Positions 7,037 through 15,053 of a DNA stretch of 51,236 bases are shown piece after piece. The stretch is from a candidate division FCPU426 bacterium (GTDB lineage: Bacteria > Oederibacteriota > Muellerivitia > Muellerivitales > Muellerivitaceae). Location of the stretch: assembly GCA_030041545.1 (NCBI GenBank), contig JASHNQ010000090.1, positions 1 to 51,236 on the forward strand. Direction: 5' to 3'. The notes beneath the pieces were generated by a model, which worked only from the letters and a program-made list of their open reading frames with translations, did no database searches and was not told the DNA's origin. Positions within the stretch are counted from its first letter, which is position 1. Every line of letters begins with the position of its first letter. The position numbers and the translations under genes are program-made.

Positions 7037-9031
7037 GTGTCACCTAAGCCAAAGATTCTGACGGTCCTTCTGGCCTTCCTCGGATCCGCCCTTTTGCCGT
7101 TCCCACCGGCCCTGGCCGTCTCCCCCATGTGGGGATATATCAGCCTGGTGGCGGGTGAGGGGGACGCGGGCTTCCAGGACGGCGATTTTAATTCCGCCCT
7201 CTTCAACGGCCCTTCCGCCCTGGCGGTCAATGAGAACGGGACCCGCCTCTATGTGGCCGATCAGGACAACAACCGTATCCGGATGATCGACCTGGGGGAT
7301 TCCAACCGGGTTTCCACCCTGGCCGGGTCGGGCCAAAAGGGCAGGTCGGACGGGGATTTGGCCGGCGCTTCTTTCGACAAGCCCGACCTCCTGGCCTATA
7401 TCCCGCGGGACCGGCTGGCCGTTTACGATGCCGGCACCAACCGGCTTCGCCTGGTCGACTTGAAGGCCGGAAAGGTGACGACCCTCCTGGCCCTGTCCCC
7501 CCAAAAGAAACCCGAGGGGAAAGAGCGGGTCTTCAGCCTCGCTTACATGGCTTCCGATAACGGCCTTTATTTCTCCCAGCCCGGCCTCCACCGGCTGACC
7601 CGGCTGGATATGGCCTCGGGGAAAACCCAGGTTCTCCAGCCCGACTCCCGGATTCCGGATCCCTGCGCCCTGGCGGTGCAGGACGGAAAACTCTGCCTGG
7701 CGGACCGCCAACTCCCGGGCGTTTACCGCCTGGAGGGAGTTTCGCCGGCGCCCGGCGGAAGCCTGGCCCCCGCCTGGTCCCCAGCGGGCAACGGGCAAAC
7801 CATCGCCTCCCTGGTGGGATCCGAAAGGGGTCTTTACGCGCTCCAGGATGGGGACTATCCCTGGGTGAGAATCGGGCCCCAGCCGACCCCCGTCCCCATC
7901 CTGTCCGAGTGGGGGGACCGGCTGGAAAATGGAAGCTTGGGGCTGGCGCAGCTTTTGGACGCCCAAAACGCCGCGGCCCTGGCGGACCCGGCGCAGCCGG
8001 GAAACTTCTACCTGGCCCTTCCCGGGCTCAACTGCGTTATCGCCTTGAAGGATTACGACTTTGACGCCAACAAGGACGCGGAAAGCGTGAACGACAACGG
8101 CCTCATGGATTTCTCCTATCCCGCGGCCAAGCCTCCCCACACCTTCCGGATCCTGGAAATGGGGGACTCCCGGCTCTTCTACGAATCCGAGGGTGAAAAG
8201 GGCAAGCGCTGGCCCTGGGGCTTCAACCGCATGGAAACCAACCCCAAAAGACTCGAACTTTTCCTCAATACCTGGGCTTCCCTCGCCGGCTCCGCCACCC
8301 ATTACGAAGTCCTTTTTTCCGGGGCCAAGGGTTACGTGCCCGTCCAATTGAGGCCCTATTACCTGGCTCCCGCCCTGGTTCAAAAATTCGGCGCGGACCT
8401 GGTATTGGTCTTCCTCCCCACCGATTTTGAGTTCAAGTTTTACGTCGAACATCCTTACGGCAAGGACCGGATGCCGCTTTTGGCCGACAAACCGGAATTC
8501 CTGTTGAAGCCGGTCGCCCAAAGGATCAAGGAGGACCGCGATCCGGTTCTTTCGGATTTTTACCAACACTGCCTGGGGGACCACTTGGTCAAGCCCGGGC
8601 AGGAACCCACCCAGGACATGCCCGCTTTCATCCCCGACCCGAAAATGCGGGAAGACCTCCTGGAATTAGCCGCCCTGCCCTTGAAAGGGTTGGCCGGGGA
8701 AATTCAGGGAGTGAAAAGGGCGGATGGCGGGTCGGTGGGTTTGGGGGTGGTCTTTTTCCCGGTGGGAAACACCGGCGGGAACGGCGTCTTGGCGACCGAG
8801 CTTTACCGGACTTTCTGGAGGGAGGCCTGCCGCCAGGCCGGCCTGCCCTTTTATGACCTGACCGACGCCCTAGTGGCTACGCGGTTTTCCTATTACCCCA
8901 CCGGTGAATTCTGGGGATACCATCATTTCGACCATAACGGCCATTCTTACTTCGCCTTTTTGGTGGCCCAGATGTTGATGAAGGAAAAATTGATCCCCTT
9001 GGGGCCGCAGGACGACGACGCCACGAAATAA
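7037..9031 (+). CDS. Secreted NHL-propeller plus SGNH-like protein
   Basis: A 664-aa exported protein with a GTG start (AGGA 7 bases upstream) and signal peptide ending PPALA. Residues about 35-340 carry NHL-type beta-propeller repeats: FNGPSALAVNENGTRLYVADQDNNRIRMIDL followed by a second unit with FDKPDLLAYIPRDRLAVYDAGTNRLRLVDL. After about 370 a different domain starts with FRILEMGDSRLFYES, a GDS nucleophile context, and ends with FDHNGHSYFAFLVAQML, where SGNH hydrolases carry the catalytic Asp/His. I infer an envelope sensor or carbohydrate esterase, perhaps acting on surface polysaccharide. Activity and substrate are unknown. It is convergent with the next gene, and no terminator is obvious. 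Confidence 0.65.
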   Translation: MSPKPKILTVLLAFLGSALLPFPPALAVSPMWGYISLVAGEGDAGFQDGDFNSALFNGPSALAVNENGTRLYVADQDNNRIRMIDLGDSNRVSTLAGSGQKGRSDGDLAGASFDKPDLLAYIPRDRLAVYDAGTNRLRLVDLKAGKVTTLLALSPQKKPEGKERVFSLAYMASDNGLYFSQPGLHRLTRLDMASGKTQVLQPDSRIPDPCALAVQDGKLCLADRQLPGVYRLEGVSPAPGGSLAPAWSPAGNGQTIASLVGSERGLYALQDGDYPWVRIGPQPTPVPILSEWGDRLENGSLGLAQLLDAQNAAALADPAQPGNFYLALPGLNCVIALKDYDFDANKDAESVNDNGLMDFSYPAAKPPHTFRILEMGDSRLFYESEGEKGKRWPWGFNRMETNPKRLELFLNTWASLAGSATHYEVLFSGAKGYVPVQLRPYYLAPALVQKFGADLVLVFLPTDFEFKFYVEHPYGKDRMPLLADKPEFLLKPVAQRIKEDRDPVLSDFYQHCLGDHLVKPGQEPTQDMPAFIPDPKMREDLLELAALPLKGLAGEIQGVKRADGGSVGLGVVFFPVGNTGGNGVLATELYRTFWREACRQAGLPFYDLTDALVATRFSYYPTGEFWGYHHFDHNGHSYFAFLVAQMLMKEKLIPLGPQDDDATK

Positions 9032-9090
9032 ATGTGAGGGAAAGCCCGGCGCTTAAACCCTTGCTAAAAATGCGGTTTCTGGGGCTCTTG

Positions 9091-11145
9091 CTATCCTAAA
9101 ACTTGATAAACCACTTGATCCTTCGTGGTAAAGGCCGGTTTCAGGTCGCTTTTAAAAAACCGCTGGAGGATCGCTCTTTCCTTCCCGGTGGGCTTTTCCC
9201 CGGGTGAAAGCCAGGATTCGTCCCCAAGGGGCCCCGTGGCGGGCGCCACCAGGTAATCCACGCCCATTTCCTTGAGGCGCCGGGCGATCCCCGCCGCGTC
9301 GCCCCAACGGTGGGCCCATTCGTAGAGGGGGGGCGGCTCGAAAATCATGTAGGAATAAAAGGGACGGTCCATGTAATAGCCCCTGGGGTCGGAGGTCAGC
9401 AGGACCCCGGCGTCCCGCGCCGTGTGGTCCTTGATCCAAGAGGCCCACTGATAATTTTCCGCGGGGATCATCCGGTCCAAATAGCCTTGCCGGCTTTCAA
9501 ATCCGAACCAAATGCCGCCGCAGGAAAAGTAATGGGAGCTCATGCCGCAGAGGAAAGGGAGGCAAAGGGCCGCTGAGAGGGATGCGGCCAATGCCAGCCC
9601 TTTTCCCCCCAAGGGAATTTCCTCCCCCAGGCAAGCCAGGGACAGGCCCAGCGCCACGAAAAGGGGGATGTGGAACCGGGGGATCTGGGTGACGTAAAAG
9701 CCGACGGGAAAGGCGCAAATCAAGATCCTCAAAAAAAAACGCAAAGCCGGGTTTCCCGACCGCGCCCAAAACAAGCAAGGAAGGGCGGCCAAGTAAAGGG
9801 GCCCGAGGAAGTTGAAGATACTCACCGGCGGCATGGTAAGGTTCCAGGGTGTTTTCCACCAGGGGCCCAGGTCGTAGGGGAAAGAGCGGCTGAACCAGAT
9901 CAATTGCTCCCGGTGAAAATCCGAAAGGTGGCGGGAACCCATCCAGGAATCCAAGTAGGGATAAACAGGGTTTCCGGTCCAGCAGAAGTTGCGGAGAAAC
10001 CATGGGCCCAGGATGCCTAAGGCGGCGGCCGCGCCCAGGAAAACCCCGGATGGTTTTAAACCCGTCCATTGCCGAGTCACGAAACCCTGCCAAAGAAACC
10101 CCAAGAAGGCGGCGGCCAAGACGATGACCCCCGTATATTTAATGGACAGGATCATGCCCCCGAAAATTCCCGCCAGGAGCGCCCAAGGTCCCAGCCGTTC
10201 CCCCTTTCCGGCGGTCCATAGGCGCAGGACAACGTAAATCCAAAGCAAGGTGAAAAAGGCCAATAGGTTCTCCACTTGGGTGGTCCAAGCATTCAGAAGA
10301 AGCGCGGGAAAGCTGGCCGTCAACCCCATGGCCAGCCACGCGGCTTGGGGCCCCTTCCATTCCATGGCCCAGCCGCCGCAAAACAGGACCAAAGCGAGGA
10401 AGGCCCAGGCGTTCAACATCTTGGCAGCCTCGGTGCCTTGGAGGATGACGCCGTTGAGGAAATAAAGTTCCCCGGCGAAAGGAAAGGTGATGAGGGAATG
10501 GGTGGGCATGTCGGCCATGCCGTGCCGGGCCAGCCAATCGGCCAGGAAGCCTAGGTGATAGACCAGGGAATCGGTCCACGTCTCGGGCGCGCAGCCGTGG
10601 GCGAAGCTCAAAAGCAGGTAAAAAACGCCGAAGCAAGCCAGGACGCGGTGGCAAAATCCTTGCGGCATGGGAATTTTCGGCATCCGGTTCGGTGGTTTTT
10701 TTCCCCAATCCTTGGCCGTGTCCCAAAGGGCCCAGAGGGCCAACCCGAGGAGCAAAACGGCCAGGAGGAGCCGGTACCAGAGGTTCATGAATCCCAAGGC
10801 CAGCCATAGCTCCACGACCGCCGTGGCTCCCAAGCCGAATTCGATGGGGATTTTTAAAAGGATGTTGGAGGGTTTTATTCCCAGCCAAGACCCCAGGCGC
10901 CGGCCCAGCCGCCATAGGGCGAGGTCGATCAGGAAAGAAGCCAGGAAAGCGGCCAAGGAGCCCAGCCAAATGGAGAGAGCCGCCGTGGGGGCCCCAGGAC
11001 GGGGGGTCTGGAACGCCGAAAGGATGAGTGGAAGGGGGTTATGGATTTTTTCGCCGTAACGGATGAAAACAAAAAGGGCCCATGCCCCGGAAAATCCCAA
11101 CAACCCCATTTCCCTCAAGGAAGGGATGGACCGGTTCGGGCTCAT
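9091..11145 (-). CDS. Multi-pass glycosyltransferase-like membrane protein (GT-C/PMT type)
   Basis: A 684-aa polytopic membrane protein with roughly 11-12 hydrophobic segments and a soluble C-terminal tail of about 130 residues. The loop with WTDSLVYHLGFLADWLARHGM and the following FAGELYFLNGV resemble GT-C enzymes of the ArnT/PMT kind, which transfer sugars from polyprenyl-phosphate donors on the outer face of the inner membrane. The frame is open upstream to 11457, but the start at 11145 overlaps the lipA stop by 4 bases (ATGA) and begins a plausible N-terminal membrane anchor. Donor and acceptor are unknown; linkage to lipA is probably translational convenience. Confidence 0.65.
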   Translation of the reverse strand: MSPNRSIPSLREMGLLGFSGAWALFVFIRYGEKIHNPLPLILSAFQTPRPGAPTAALSIWLGSLAAFLASFLIDLALWRLGRRLGSWLGIKPSNILLKIPIEFGLGATAVVELWLALGFMNLWYRLLLAVLLLGLALWALWDTAKDWGKKPPNRMPKIPMPQGFCHRVLACFGVFYLLLSFAHGCAPETWTDSLVYHLGFLADWLARHGMADMPTHSLITFPFAGELYFLNGVILQGTEAAKMLNAWAFLALVLFCGGWAMEWKGPQAAWLAMGLTASFPALLLNAWTTQVENLLAFFTLLWIYVVLRLWTAGKGERLGPWALLAGIFGGMILSIKYTGVIVLAAAFLGFLWQGFVTRQWTGLKPSGVFLGAAAALGILGPWFLRNFCWTGNPVYPYLDSWMGSRHLSDFHREQLIWFSRSFPYDLGPWWKTPWNLTMPPVSIFNFLGPLYLAALPCLFWARSGNPALRFFLRILICAFPVGFYVTQIPRFHIPLFVALGLSLACLGEEIPLGGKGLALAASLSAALCLPFLCGMSSHYFSCGGIWFGFESRQGYLDRMIPAENYQWASWIKDHTARDAGVLLTSDPRGYYMDRPFYSYMIFEPPPLYEWAHRWGDAAGIARRLKEMGVDYLVAPATGPLGDESWLSPGEKPTGKERAILQRFFKSDLKPAFTTKDQVVYQVLG

Positions 11146-12035
11146 TCGTGAGCGGGCTGGAGGGCGGCCATCCGGTCGGCCAGGTAGCTGGAGCGGGTGA
11201 GGGGGGAGGCCTGGACCCAAAGCCCCAGCTTCTTGCCTTCCTCGTTCCAGCGGCGGTAACGTTCCAAAGGAACGTATTCCGTGACTTCCAGGGTGGAGCC
11301 GGGCGGCTTGAGGTATTGCCCGATGGTGAAGAACTTCACGCCGGCCTCCGCCGCGTCCGCCAAAACCTCCGCCACTTCCTCCTGGGTCTCGCCGAAACCC
11401 ACCATGAGCCCGGCCTTGAGCATGATTTTTGAGGGGTCGGCGTTTTTGCGGAACCACCGGAAAAGCCCCAGCGACCTTTCGTAAACCGCTCCTGGCCTGA
11501 TGGGTTCGTAGAGCCTGGGAATGGTTTGCAGGTCATGGGCAACAACATCCGGCGGGTTTTGAAGGAGAACTTCGTAGGAGGCTTCCTTACCTTGGAAATC
11601 CGGCACCAGAATTTCGATTTTCAAGGCCGGGTTGAAGGCCCTCAGGGCCGTTATGATTTTCACGAACTGCCCCGCGCCCCCGTCCTCCAACTCGTCCCGG
11701 TTGGGCGAGGTCATGACCAGGTAACGGACGTTCAAGGCCTTGGCGATTTCCACCACTTTGGGGGGTTCCTCGGGGTCCAGGGGCAGGGGTTTGCCGGTCG
11801 TCACCGCGCAAAAAGGGCAGCCCCGCGTGCAGATGGAACCCATGACCATGATGGAAATGGTGCCGTGAAGCGGCAGGCACTCGCCCCGGTTGGGGCACTT
11901 GGCTTCCTCGCAGATGGTGGGCACGCCGTTCATGGGAAGCTTGGCGATGGCTTCCCGGAATACGTGCTTGGGATGCGGGTTGATGAGGAAAGGAGGAGTG
12001 GAAGAAAAGGGGGTCTTTAAAATCGAATTTCCCAT
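11142..12035 (-). CDS. lipA: Lipoyl synthase
   Basis: A 297-aa radical SAM enzyme that inserts two sulfurs into protein-bound octanoyl groups. The auxiliary cluster motif is Cys42-x4-Cys47-x5-Cys53 (CEEAKCPNRGEC), the radical SAM motif Cys69-x3-Cys73-x2-Cys76 (CTRGCPFC), and the C-terminal RSSY serine motif is present (LTRSSYLAD). Family stretches NRDELEDGGA, HDLQT and GLMVGFGET are intact. Full length, so it should work. No lipB or lipoate ligase is in the window, so octanoyl transfer must be encoded elsewhere. Confidence 0.96.
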   Translation of the reverse strand: MGNSILKTPFSSTPPFLINPHPKHVFREAIAKLPMNGVPTICEEAKCPNRGECLPLHGTISIMVMGSICTRGCPFCAVTTGKPLPLDPEEPPKVVEIAKALNVRYLVMTSPNRDELEDGGAGQFVKIITALRAFNPALKIEILVPDFQGKEASYEVLLQNPPDVVAHDLQTIPRLYEPIRPGAVYERSLGLFRWFRKNADPSKIMLKAGLMVGFGETQEEVAEVLADAAEAGVKFFTIGQYLKPPGSTLEVTEYVPLERYRRWNEEGKKLGLWVQASPLTRSSYLADRMAALQPAHE

Positions 12036-12077
12036 GGAGGGCCCCAGGATACACCAAACCGCAAGAAAGCTTGAAGG

Positions 12078-12443
12078 CTATTTCTTGAATGTCCCCGCGA
12101 TCACCAGCGCCCCGCCCATGAGGCCCATGTCCTTGAAAAAATTCATCGTGGACACCATCTTCGTCGCGGGGTTGGTCATTCCCGGCAGGTGGACGGTGAC
12201 GATAAAGGCCAGCAGCATCAGGGCCAGGCCGAAGGAGGCCTTTCGCCCATGCCGGCCCGTGAGGATGGCCAAGGCCGCCAGGACCATGGCCGCGCCGGTG
12301 AAGTAAACCCAAAAAACCCCGCCCGGGATGTACGGCGGCACCAGCCATTCCATGCGGCGTGCGTTCGTCAGGTGGACGAACCCGAGCCCCAGGAAGGGGA
12401 TGGCGTAAATCATGCGCCCCACGAAACCCGCCAGTTTGTCCAT
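12078..12443 (-). CDS. DoxX-like inner-membrane protein
   Basis: A 121-aa protein with four hydrophobic segments in the DoxX arrangement (GRMIYAIPFLGLGFVHLTNA, then VFWVYFTGAAMVLAALAILTG, FGLALMLLAFIVTVHLPG and a C-terminal LMGGALVIAG). DoxX-family proteins are small membrane proteins linked to redox or membrane functions, without one agreed activity. The start has GGGAGGAGCCCG just upstream; a longer frame to 12512 lacks support. It lies 42 bases before lipA on the same strand. Confidence 0.75.
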   Translation of the reverse strand: MDKLAGFVGRMIYAIPFLGLGFVHLTNARRMEWLVPPYIPGGVFWVYFTGAAMVLAALAILTGRHGRKASFGLALMLLAFIVTVHLPGMTNPATKMVSTMNFFKDMGLMGGALVIAGTFKK

Positions 12444-12472
12444 CGGGCTCCTCCCGTCTTGATGAAAAGGTT

Positions 12473-12654
12473 TTAACCGCTCCAGGAAAAACGGAACGCG
12501 GCCAGCTTCCAATCGAACCAGCCGTTTCGCTCGAATAGGAGGGACATCTTATTGCCGGGGGTTTGAACGTTGCTCCAATAGATGTCGATGGCGTAGGCGT
12601 CCGGGGATTCATAGTGCTTGAATTCAATCCCCCCGGCGCCGCCCCAAGGACCCC
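12473..12654 (-). pseudogene. Orphan C-terminal fragment, DUF2939-like
   Basis: Between the DoxX gene and the 12655 gene one minus-strand frame encodes about 55 protein-like residues ending at TAA 12473-12475: FKHYESPDAYAIDIYW, NKMSLLFERNG and WFDWKLAAFRFSWSG. The DAYxIDIYW and FERNGWFDWKL pattern resembles the C-terminus of DUF2939-type proteins. No ATG, GTG or TTG start precedes it in frame, and the frame runs into the 3' end of the upstream gene. I read it as the tail of a gene whose front was deleted. Family match is by eye. Confidence 0.45.
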
Positions 12655-13503
12655 TTAAAAATCCTCGGCGACGATCTTCACGCTGATGGTAGGTTCGCTT
12701 TTTTTGCGGGTGTAGACCACTTCCTCCATGTCCTCCAGGACGGACACGATGGCGTTGCCCGTGCCGATGAGGCTCAGGTGGGCGGACTTGAGGGTGCCCG
12801 GGTAGCTGTGGAGCCCCGCGAAATGCTTGGAGGATTGGTGAATGTAGGTGTAGCCTTGGGGGTCGTAACGGCAGGCGGATTCGATGACGGGCTTCTGGTC
12901 GTCCTTGTTGAGCGCTTTGGTGAGCATCAGCTCCAGGCTGTCCTCGTCGAGCTTGCGGTCGGGAATATCGAAAAAGACCGCGGACACGCAGTAATTCTCG
13001 TCCGGCGCGAACCGCAGCTTCGCCGCGGCCTTTTTGACCGAGTGGAAGAGCTTGTCGGGTTCTTCTTTCAGGGCGATTTCCTTGCCCACGATCTCGTTCA
13101 AGGTGATGGTCTTGGCGGGTTTCTTCAGGAGCTTGTTGGTCTTCTCGAACATCAACTGCCCGTCCTTCTCCGGGCTGCAGGTGTAAAGCTCGTCGATGAG
13201 GCGGTTGGTCTTGGGGTCGTGGATGAGAACGCGGTGGGATTCGGAGAGGATCCAGGAGTATTTCAGCGGTTCGTCGGGCTTGACGTTGCCCAGGCCGGGG
13301 TAAGGCACGAAATCCAGGATATTGAAGTCGTTGGCCAAAAGCGTGTCGTTGCCCAGGTCCAAAAGGGCCAGGCAGCGCTTTTTGGGGTCGGGGGGAAGCT
13401 CGACTTTCTCATAGATGGAGAAAATCCCGGTGCCCCTGGCGTACTTGGAATCGTCAAGGACCTCCGGCACTGGTTTTTGCGGTTCAACCGTAAGCATCTT
13501 CAT
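12655..13503 (-). CDS. Hypothetical protein, 282 aa
   Basis: A soluble 282-aa protein with no signal peptide or membrane segment; I do not recognise the family. It is rich in Lys, Asp and Glu with regular alternation of strands and helices (CLALLDLGNDTLLANDFNILDFVPY, SWILSESHRVLIHDP, HLSLIGTGNAIVSVLEDMEEVVYTR). The C-terminal GTGNAIVSVL segment looks like a conserved core. No Shine-Dalgarno sequence is visible before ATG 13503 (or ATG 13497), and a TATACT box lies only 15-20 bases upstream, so the message may be nearly leaderless. Codon use matches neighbours. Confidence 0.65.
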   Translation of the reverse strand: MKMLTVEPQKPVPEVLDDSKYARGTGIFSIYEKVELPPDPKKRCLALLDLGNDTLLANDFNILDFVPYPGLGNVKPDEPLKYSWILSESHRVLIHDPKTNRLIDELYTCSPEKDGQLMFEKTNKLLKKPAKTITLNEIVGKEIALKEEPDKLFHSVKKAAAKLRFAPDENYCVSAVFFDIPDRKLDEDSLELMLTKALNKDDQKPVIESACRYDPQGYTYIHQSSKHFAGLHSYPGTLKSAHLSLIGTGNAIVSVLEDMEEVVYTRKKSEPTISVKIVAEDF

Positions 13504-13517
13504 TAACTAACATTTTA

Positions 13518-13523
13518 AGTATA
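13518..13523 (-). promoter_or_regulatory. Possible -10 box (TATACT)
   Basis: In an AT-rich divergent gap, TATACT on the minus strand lies 15-20 bases before ATG 13503; the -35 region is only T-rich (TTTTTC). Transcription from here would leave a leader of about 8 bases. Confidence 0.3.
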
Positions 13524-13626
13524 AAGATGAAAAAAGCGTGAAAAATTTGCGCAAAAAAATCTTTTTTTAGAAAATCTTGGGGAACCATCTGTCCAAGTTA
13601 AAATGATCAAAAAATCAGGAGAGCCC

Positions 13627-13947
13627 ATGTCCGAAAAAAACTACATCAAACTCAGCGGGAATTTTTACTTCGACCCCGTCAAGAAGCACATCCTCAAGAA
13701 ACAGGGGTCAAGTTTCGCTTTCGTCCGCCACGACCGTAGGTTCAGCCACCGGCCCGTGGCCAAGGACCGGCGGTATAAGTTCGATGCCATGCCCATCCAC
13801 CTAAAACCCATTGCCCAGGGGCTTTTTTGGGATGCGGAAGGCAAGAACGTTTATAAGAAAATCGGGGGGAATTTCGTGCTTTATTCCAAGGACCGCCGTA
13901 AAAGTCACGGCGCCAGCCCCACGGGCGCCGAACGGCGTCAAATATAA
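13627..13947 (+). CDS. Hypothetical protein with duplicated motif
   Basis: A 106-aa basic protein that I do not recognise. It contains two related units: KLSGNFYFDPVKKHILKKQGSSFAFVRHDRR (residues about 8-40) and AQGLFWDAEGKNVYKKIGGNFVLYSKDRR (about 65-95). Each has a G-x-F/L-aromatic-D start, a KK turn and an aromatic strand ending in DRR. It may be a small DNA- or RNA-binding or self-assembling beta protein; that is inference. The start at 13627 has AGGAGA 6 bases upstream, better than ATG 13603. A family G repeat begins 6 bases after the stop. Confidence 0.6.
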   Translation: MSEKNYIKLSGNFYFDPVKKHILKKQGSSFAFVRHDRRFSHRPVAKDRRYKFDAMPIHLKPIAQGLFWDAEGKNVYKKIGGNFVLYSKDRRKSHGASPTGAERRQI

Positions 13948-13952
13948 AATTC

Positions 13953-14060
13953 GCTGTCGTTTCGATCTGGCTTCGCTAAAGTTACGCCAGACAAGGGAAT
14001 GCGATGACGACTTGTCACCCGAAGCTCGAAGAGCGAAGGGGGAAACAACCCCAGTTTAAA
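13953..14060. repeat. Palindromic element, family G
   Basis: Starts 6 bases after the previous stop with GCTGTCGTTTCGATC, a degenerate copy of the end at 2775 and 31662, and finishes with CAACCCCAGTTTAAA (14046-14060), identical to 3025-3039. The interior holds CTGGCTTCGCTAAAGTTACGCCAG (hairpin, about 13969-13992) and a GCTCGAAGAGC palindrome. Confidence 0.65.
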
Positions 14061-14061
14061 T

Positions 14062-14092
14062 AAGCCTTTTTGATGAACCATAAACAAGGCTT
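14062..14092 (-). terminator. Possible terminator of RNase operon
   Basis: Minus-strand AAGCCTT...AAGGCTT stem (7 bp, 17-base loop) followed by ATTTAAA, 7 bases after the stop of the 58-aa gene. Weak stem. Confidence 0.4.
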
Positions 14093-14098
14093 AAATCA

Positions 14099-14275
14099 CT
14101 ACTTCTTTTTATAAACGTTCAGGCCCACCTTCTCGTCCCGGTCCGGGACGGAGATGTTCCCTTCCGTCGAGGCGATAATTGTCGTCTTTCCCGAGGAGGA
14201 GGGTCCGAACTCCTTGGTTAAATCCACCTTAATGGTCAAAATATTGCCTTCCACCTTCATTTCAACGTTCTTCAC
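14099..14275 (-). CDS. Conserved small protein, 58 aa
   Basis: A 58-residue gene starting at GTG 14275 with GGAGG 5 bases upstream; the first Met in frame is residue 6 and lacks spacing to that site. The protein begins MKNVEMKVEGNIL, continues TIKVDLTKEFGPSSSGKT, and ends GLNVYKKK, with alternating strands, a GPSSSGKT turn and a STEGN turn. I recall similar small conserved hypothetical proteins but know no function. It closes the four-gene operon starting at 16540. Confidence 0.7.
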   Translation of the reverse strand: MKNVEMKVEGNILTIKVDLTKEFGPSSSGKTTIIASTEGNISVPDRDEKVGLNVYKKK

Positions 14276-14305
14276 AAGAGCCTCCTGGTTTTTGGGGATG
14301 GGTTA

Positions 14306-14752
14306 TTATTTTGAACCCTGCGGTTTTTGTTTTTCAATGATGCGGTTCAAGAGTTCCACGTCCGCCTTGTGGGCGGCCAGGATCTTCACTCCGGCGCTGA
14401 AGACCATTTCCTTCATTTCCGCAGCCATTTGGACGGTCACGGCCTTGGCCAGGAACTTCAACTTGCAGTTGTAATGGGAAAGATGCATCTGCACTTCCAG
14501 GTGATGTCCGCGCTGGATGGGGTCCGGCCCACAGACCATGATGACGCCGTTGAAAAGATCGGGAGCGCCGCAGTTAAGCAGCTTGGCCATGACCTGGGCC
14601 ACGGCGCCGTGGCTTAAGCCCGTGTGGGAATAATGGGGGGAGGAGGTTAAGTATTGAAAGTCGTCCCCGCGCAGGATATTGTAATCCACCAGTTGGTGGA
14701 TGGTACCGGCCCCGCTTCGGCGGTTCTCGATCCAACCCTTTTTCCAAAGCAT
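14306..14752 (-). CDS. Hypothetical protein, 148 aa
   Basis: A 148-aa soluble protein, not recognised. The N-terminus is WKKGWIENRRSGAGT, the centre HGAVAQVMAKLLNCGAPDLFNGVIMVCGPDPIQRGHHLEVQMHLSH, and the C-terminus a long amphipathic helix (AEMKEMVFSAGVKILAAHKADVELLNRIIEKQ). The RR near the start and the later RGHHLEVQMHL strand recall PilZ domains slightly, but the PilZ signature is not complete, so I make no call. Start supported by AGGGGG 7 bases upstream; it begins 7 bases after the zinc-ribbon gene in the same operon. Confidence 0.6.
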   Translation of the reverse strand: MLWKKGWIENRRSGAGTIHQLVDYNILRGDDFQYLTSSPHYSHTGLSHGAVAQVMAKLLNCGAPDLFNGVIMVCGPDPIQRGHHLEVQMHLSHYNCKLKFLAKAVTVQMAAEMKEMVFSAGVKILAAHKADVELLNRIIEKQKPQGSK

Positions 14753-14759
14753 AGTCCCC

Positions 14760-15053
14760 CTATTTGAATAGGTCGTTCCATTTTTGATTCATGTCGTCTT
14801 TGGAGGATTTTCCCCCACCGCCACCCGCGCCTATGGGATTAAACTCGAACTCGCCGCAAAAATTCCGTTTTTCCTTGTCCTTGACGTACTCGGTGGTGGA
14901 GCTGCGGCACTCGTGGTGGACGGAGGGATCGTAGAGCCGGCAGTTGAGGCAACAATGTAGGTCCGCCCCGCACTTGGCGCAAGTCTCGTTGCGCCCCGGC
15001 TGGCTTCCCGGCGTCCCTTCCCAGGGTTGCCCACAGGCGCGGCACTTTTTCAC
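14760..15053 (-). CDS. Zinc-ribbon protein, 97 aa
   Basis: A 97-aa Cys-rich protein starting at GTG 15053 (GGAGG 7 bases upstream), overlapping the RNase stop as GTGA. Two CxxC pairs (CRACGQ, CAKCGADLHCCLNC) form a zinc ribbon, followed by the conserved block RLYDPSVHHECRSSTTEYVKDKEKRNFCGEF and a Gly-rich tail. I recall a widespread small family with LHCCxNCxxYD and NFCxxF signatures and no assigned function. Coupling to an exoribonuclease suggests RNA-related work, which is inference. Confidence 0.75.
   Translation of the reverse strand: MKKCRACGQPWEGTPGSQPGRNETCAKCGADLHCCLNCRLYDPSVHHECRSSTTEYVKDKEKRNFCGEFEFNPIGAGGGGGKSSKDDMNQKWNDLFK

Noticed and set aside
11146-11457. Upstream extension of the glycosyltransferase-like gene
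   Set aside because: The extra residues are Gly/Arg-rich shadow of lipA; the ATGA overlap start is better.
12473-12700. Programmed frameshift joining the 282-aa gene to the DUF2939-like tail
   Set aside because: No slippery heptamer before the stop; the upstream protein already looks complete and unrelated.
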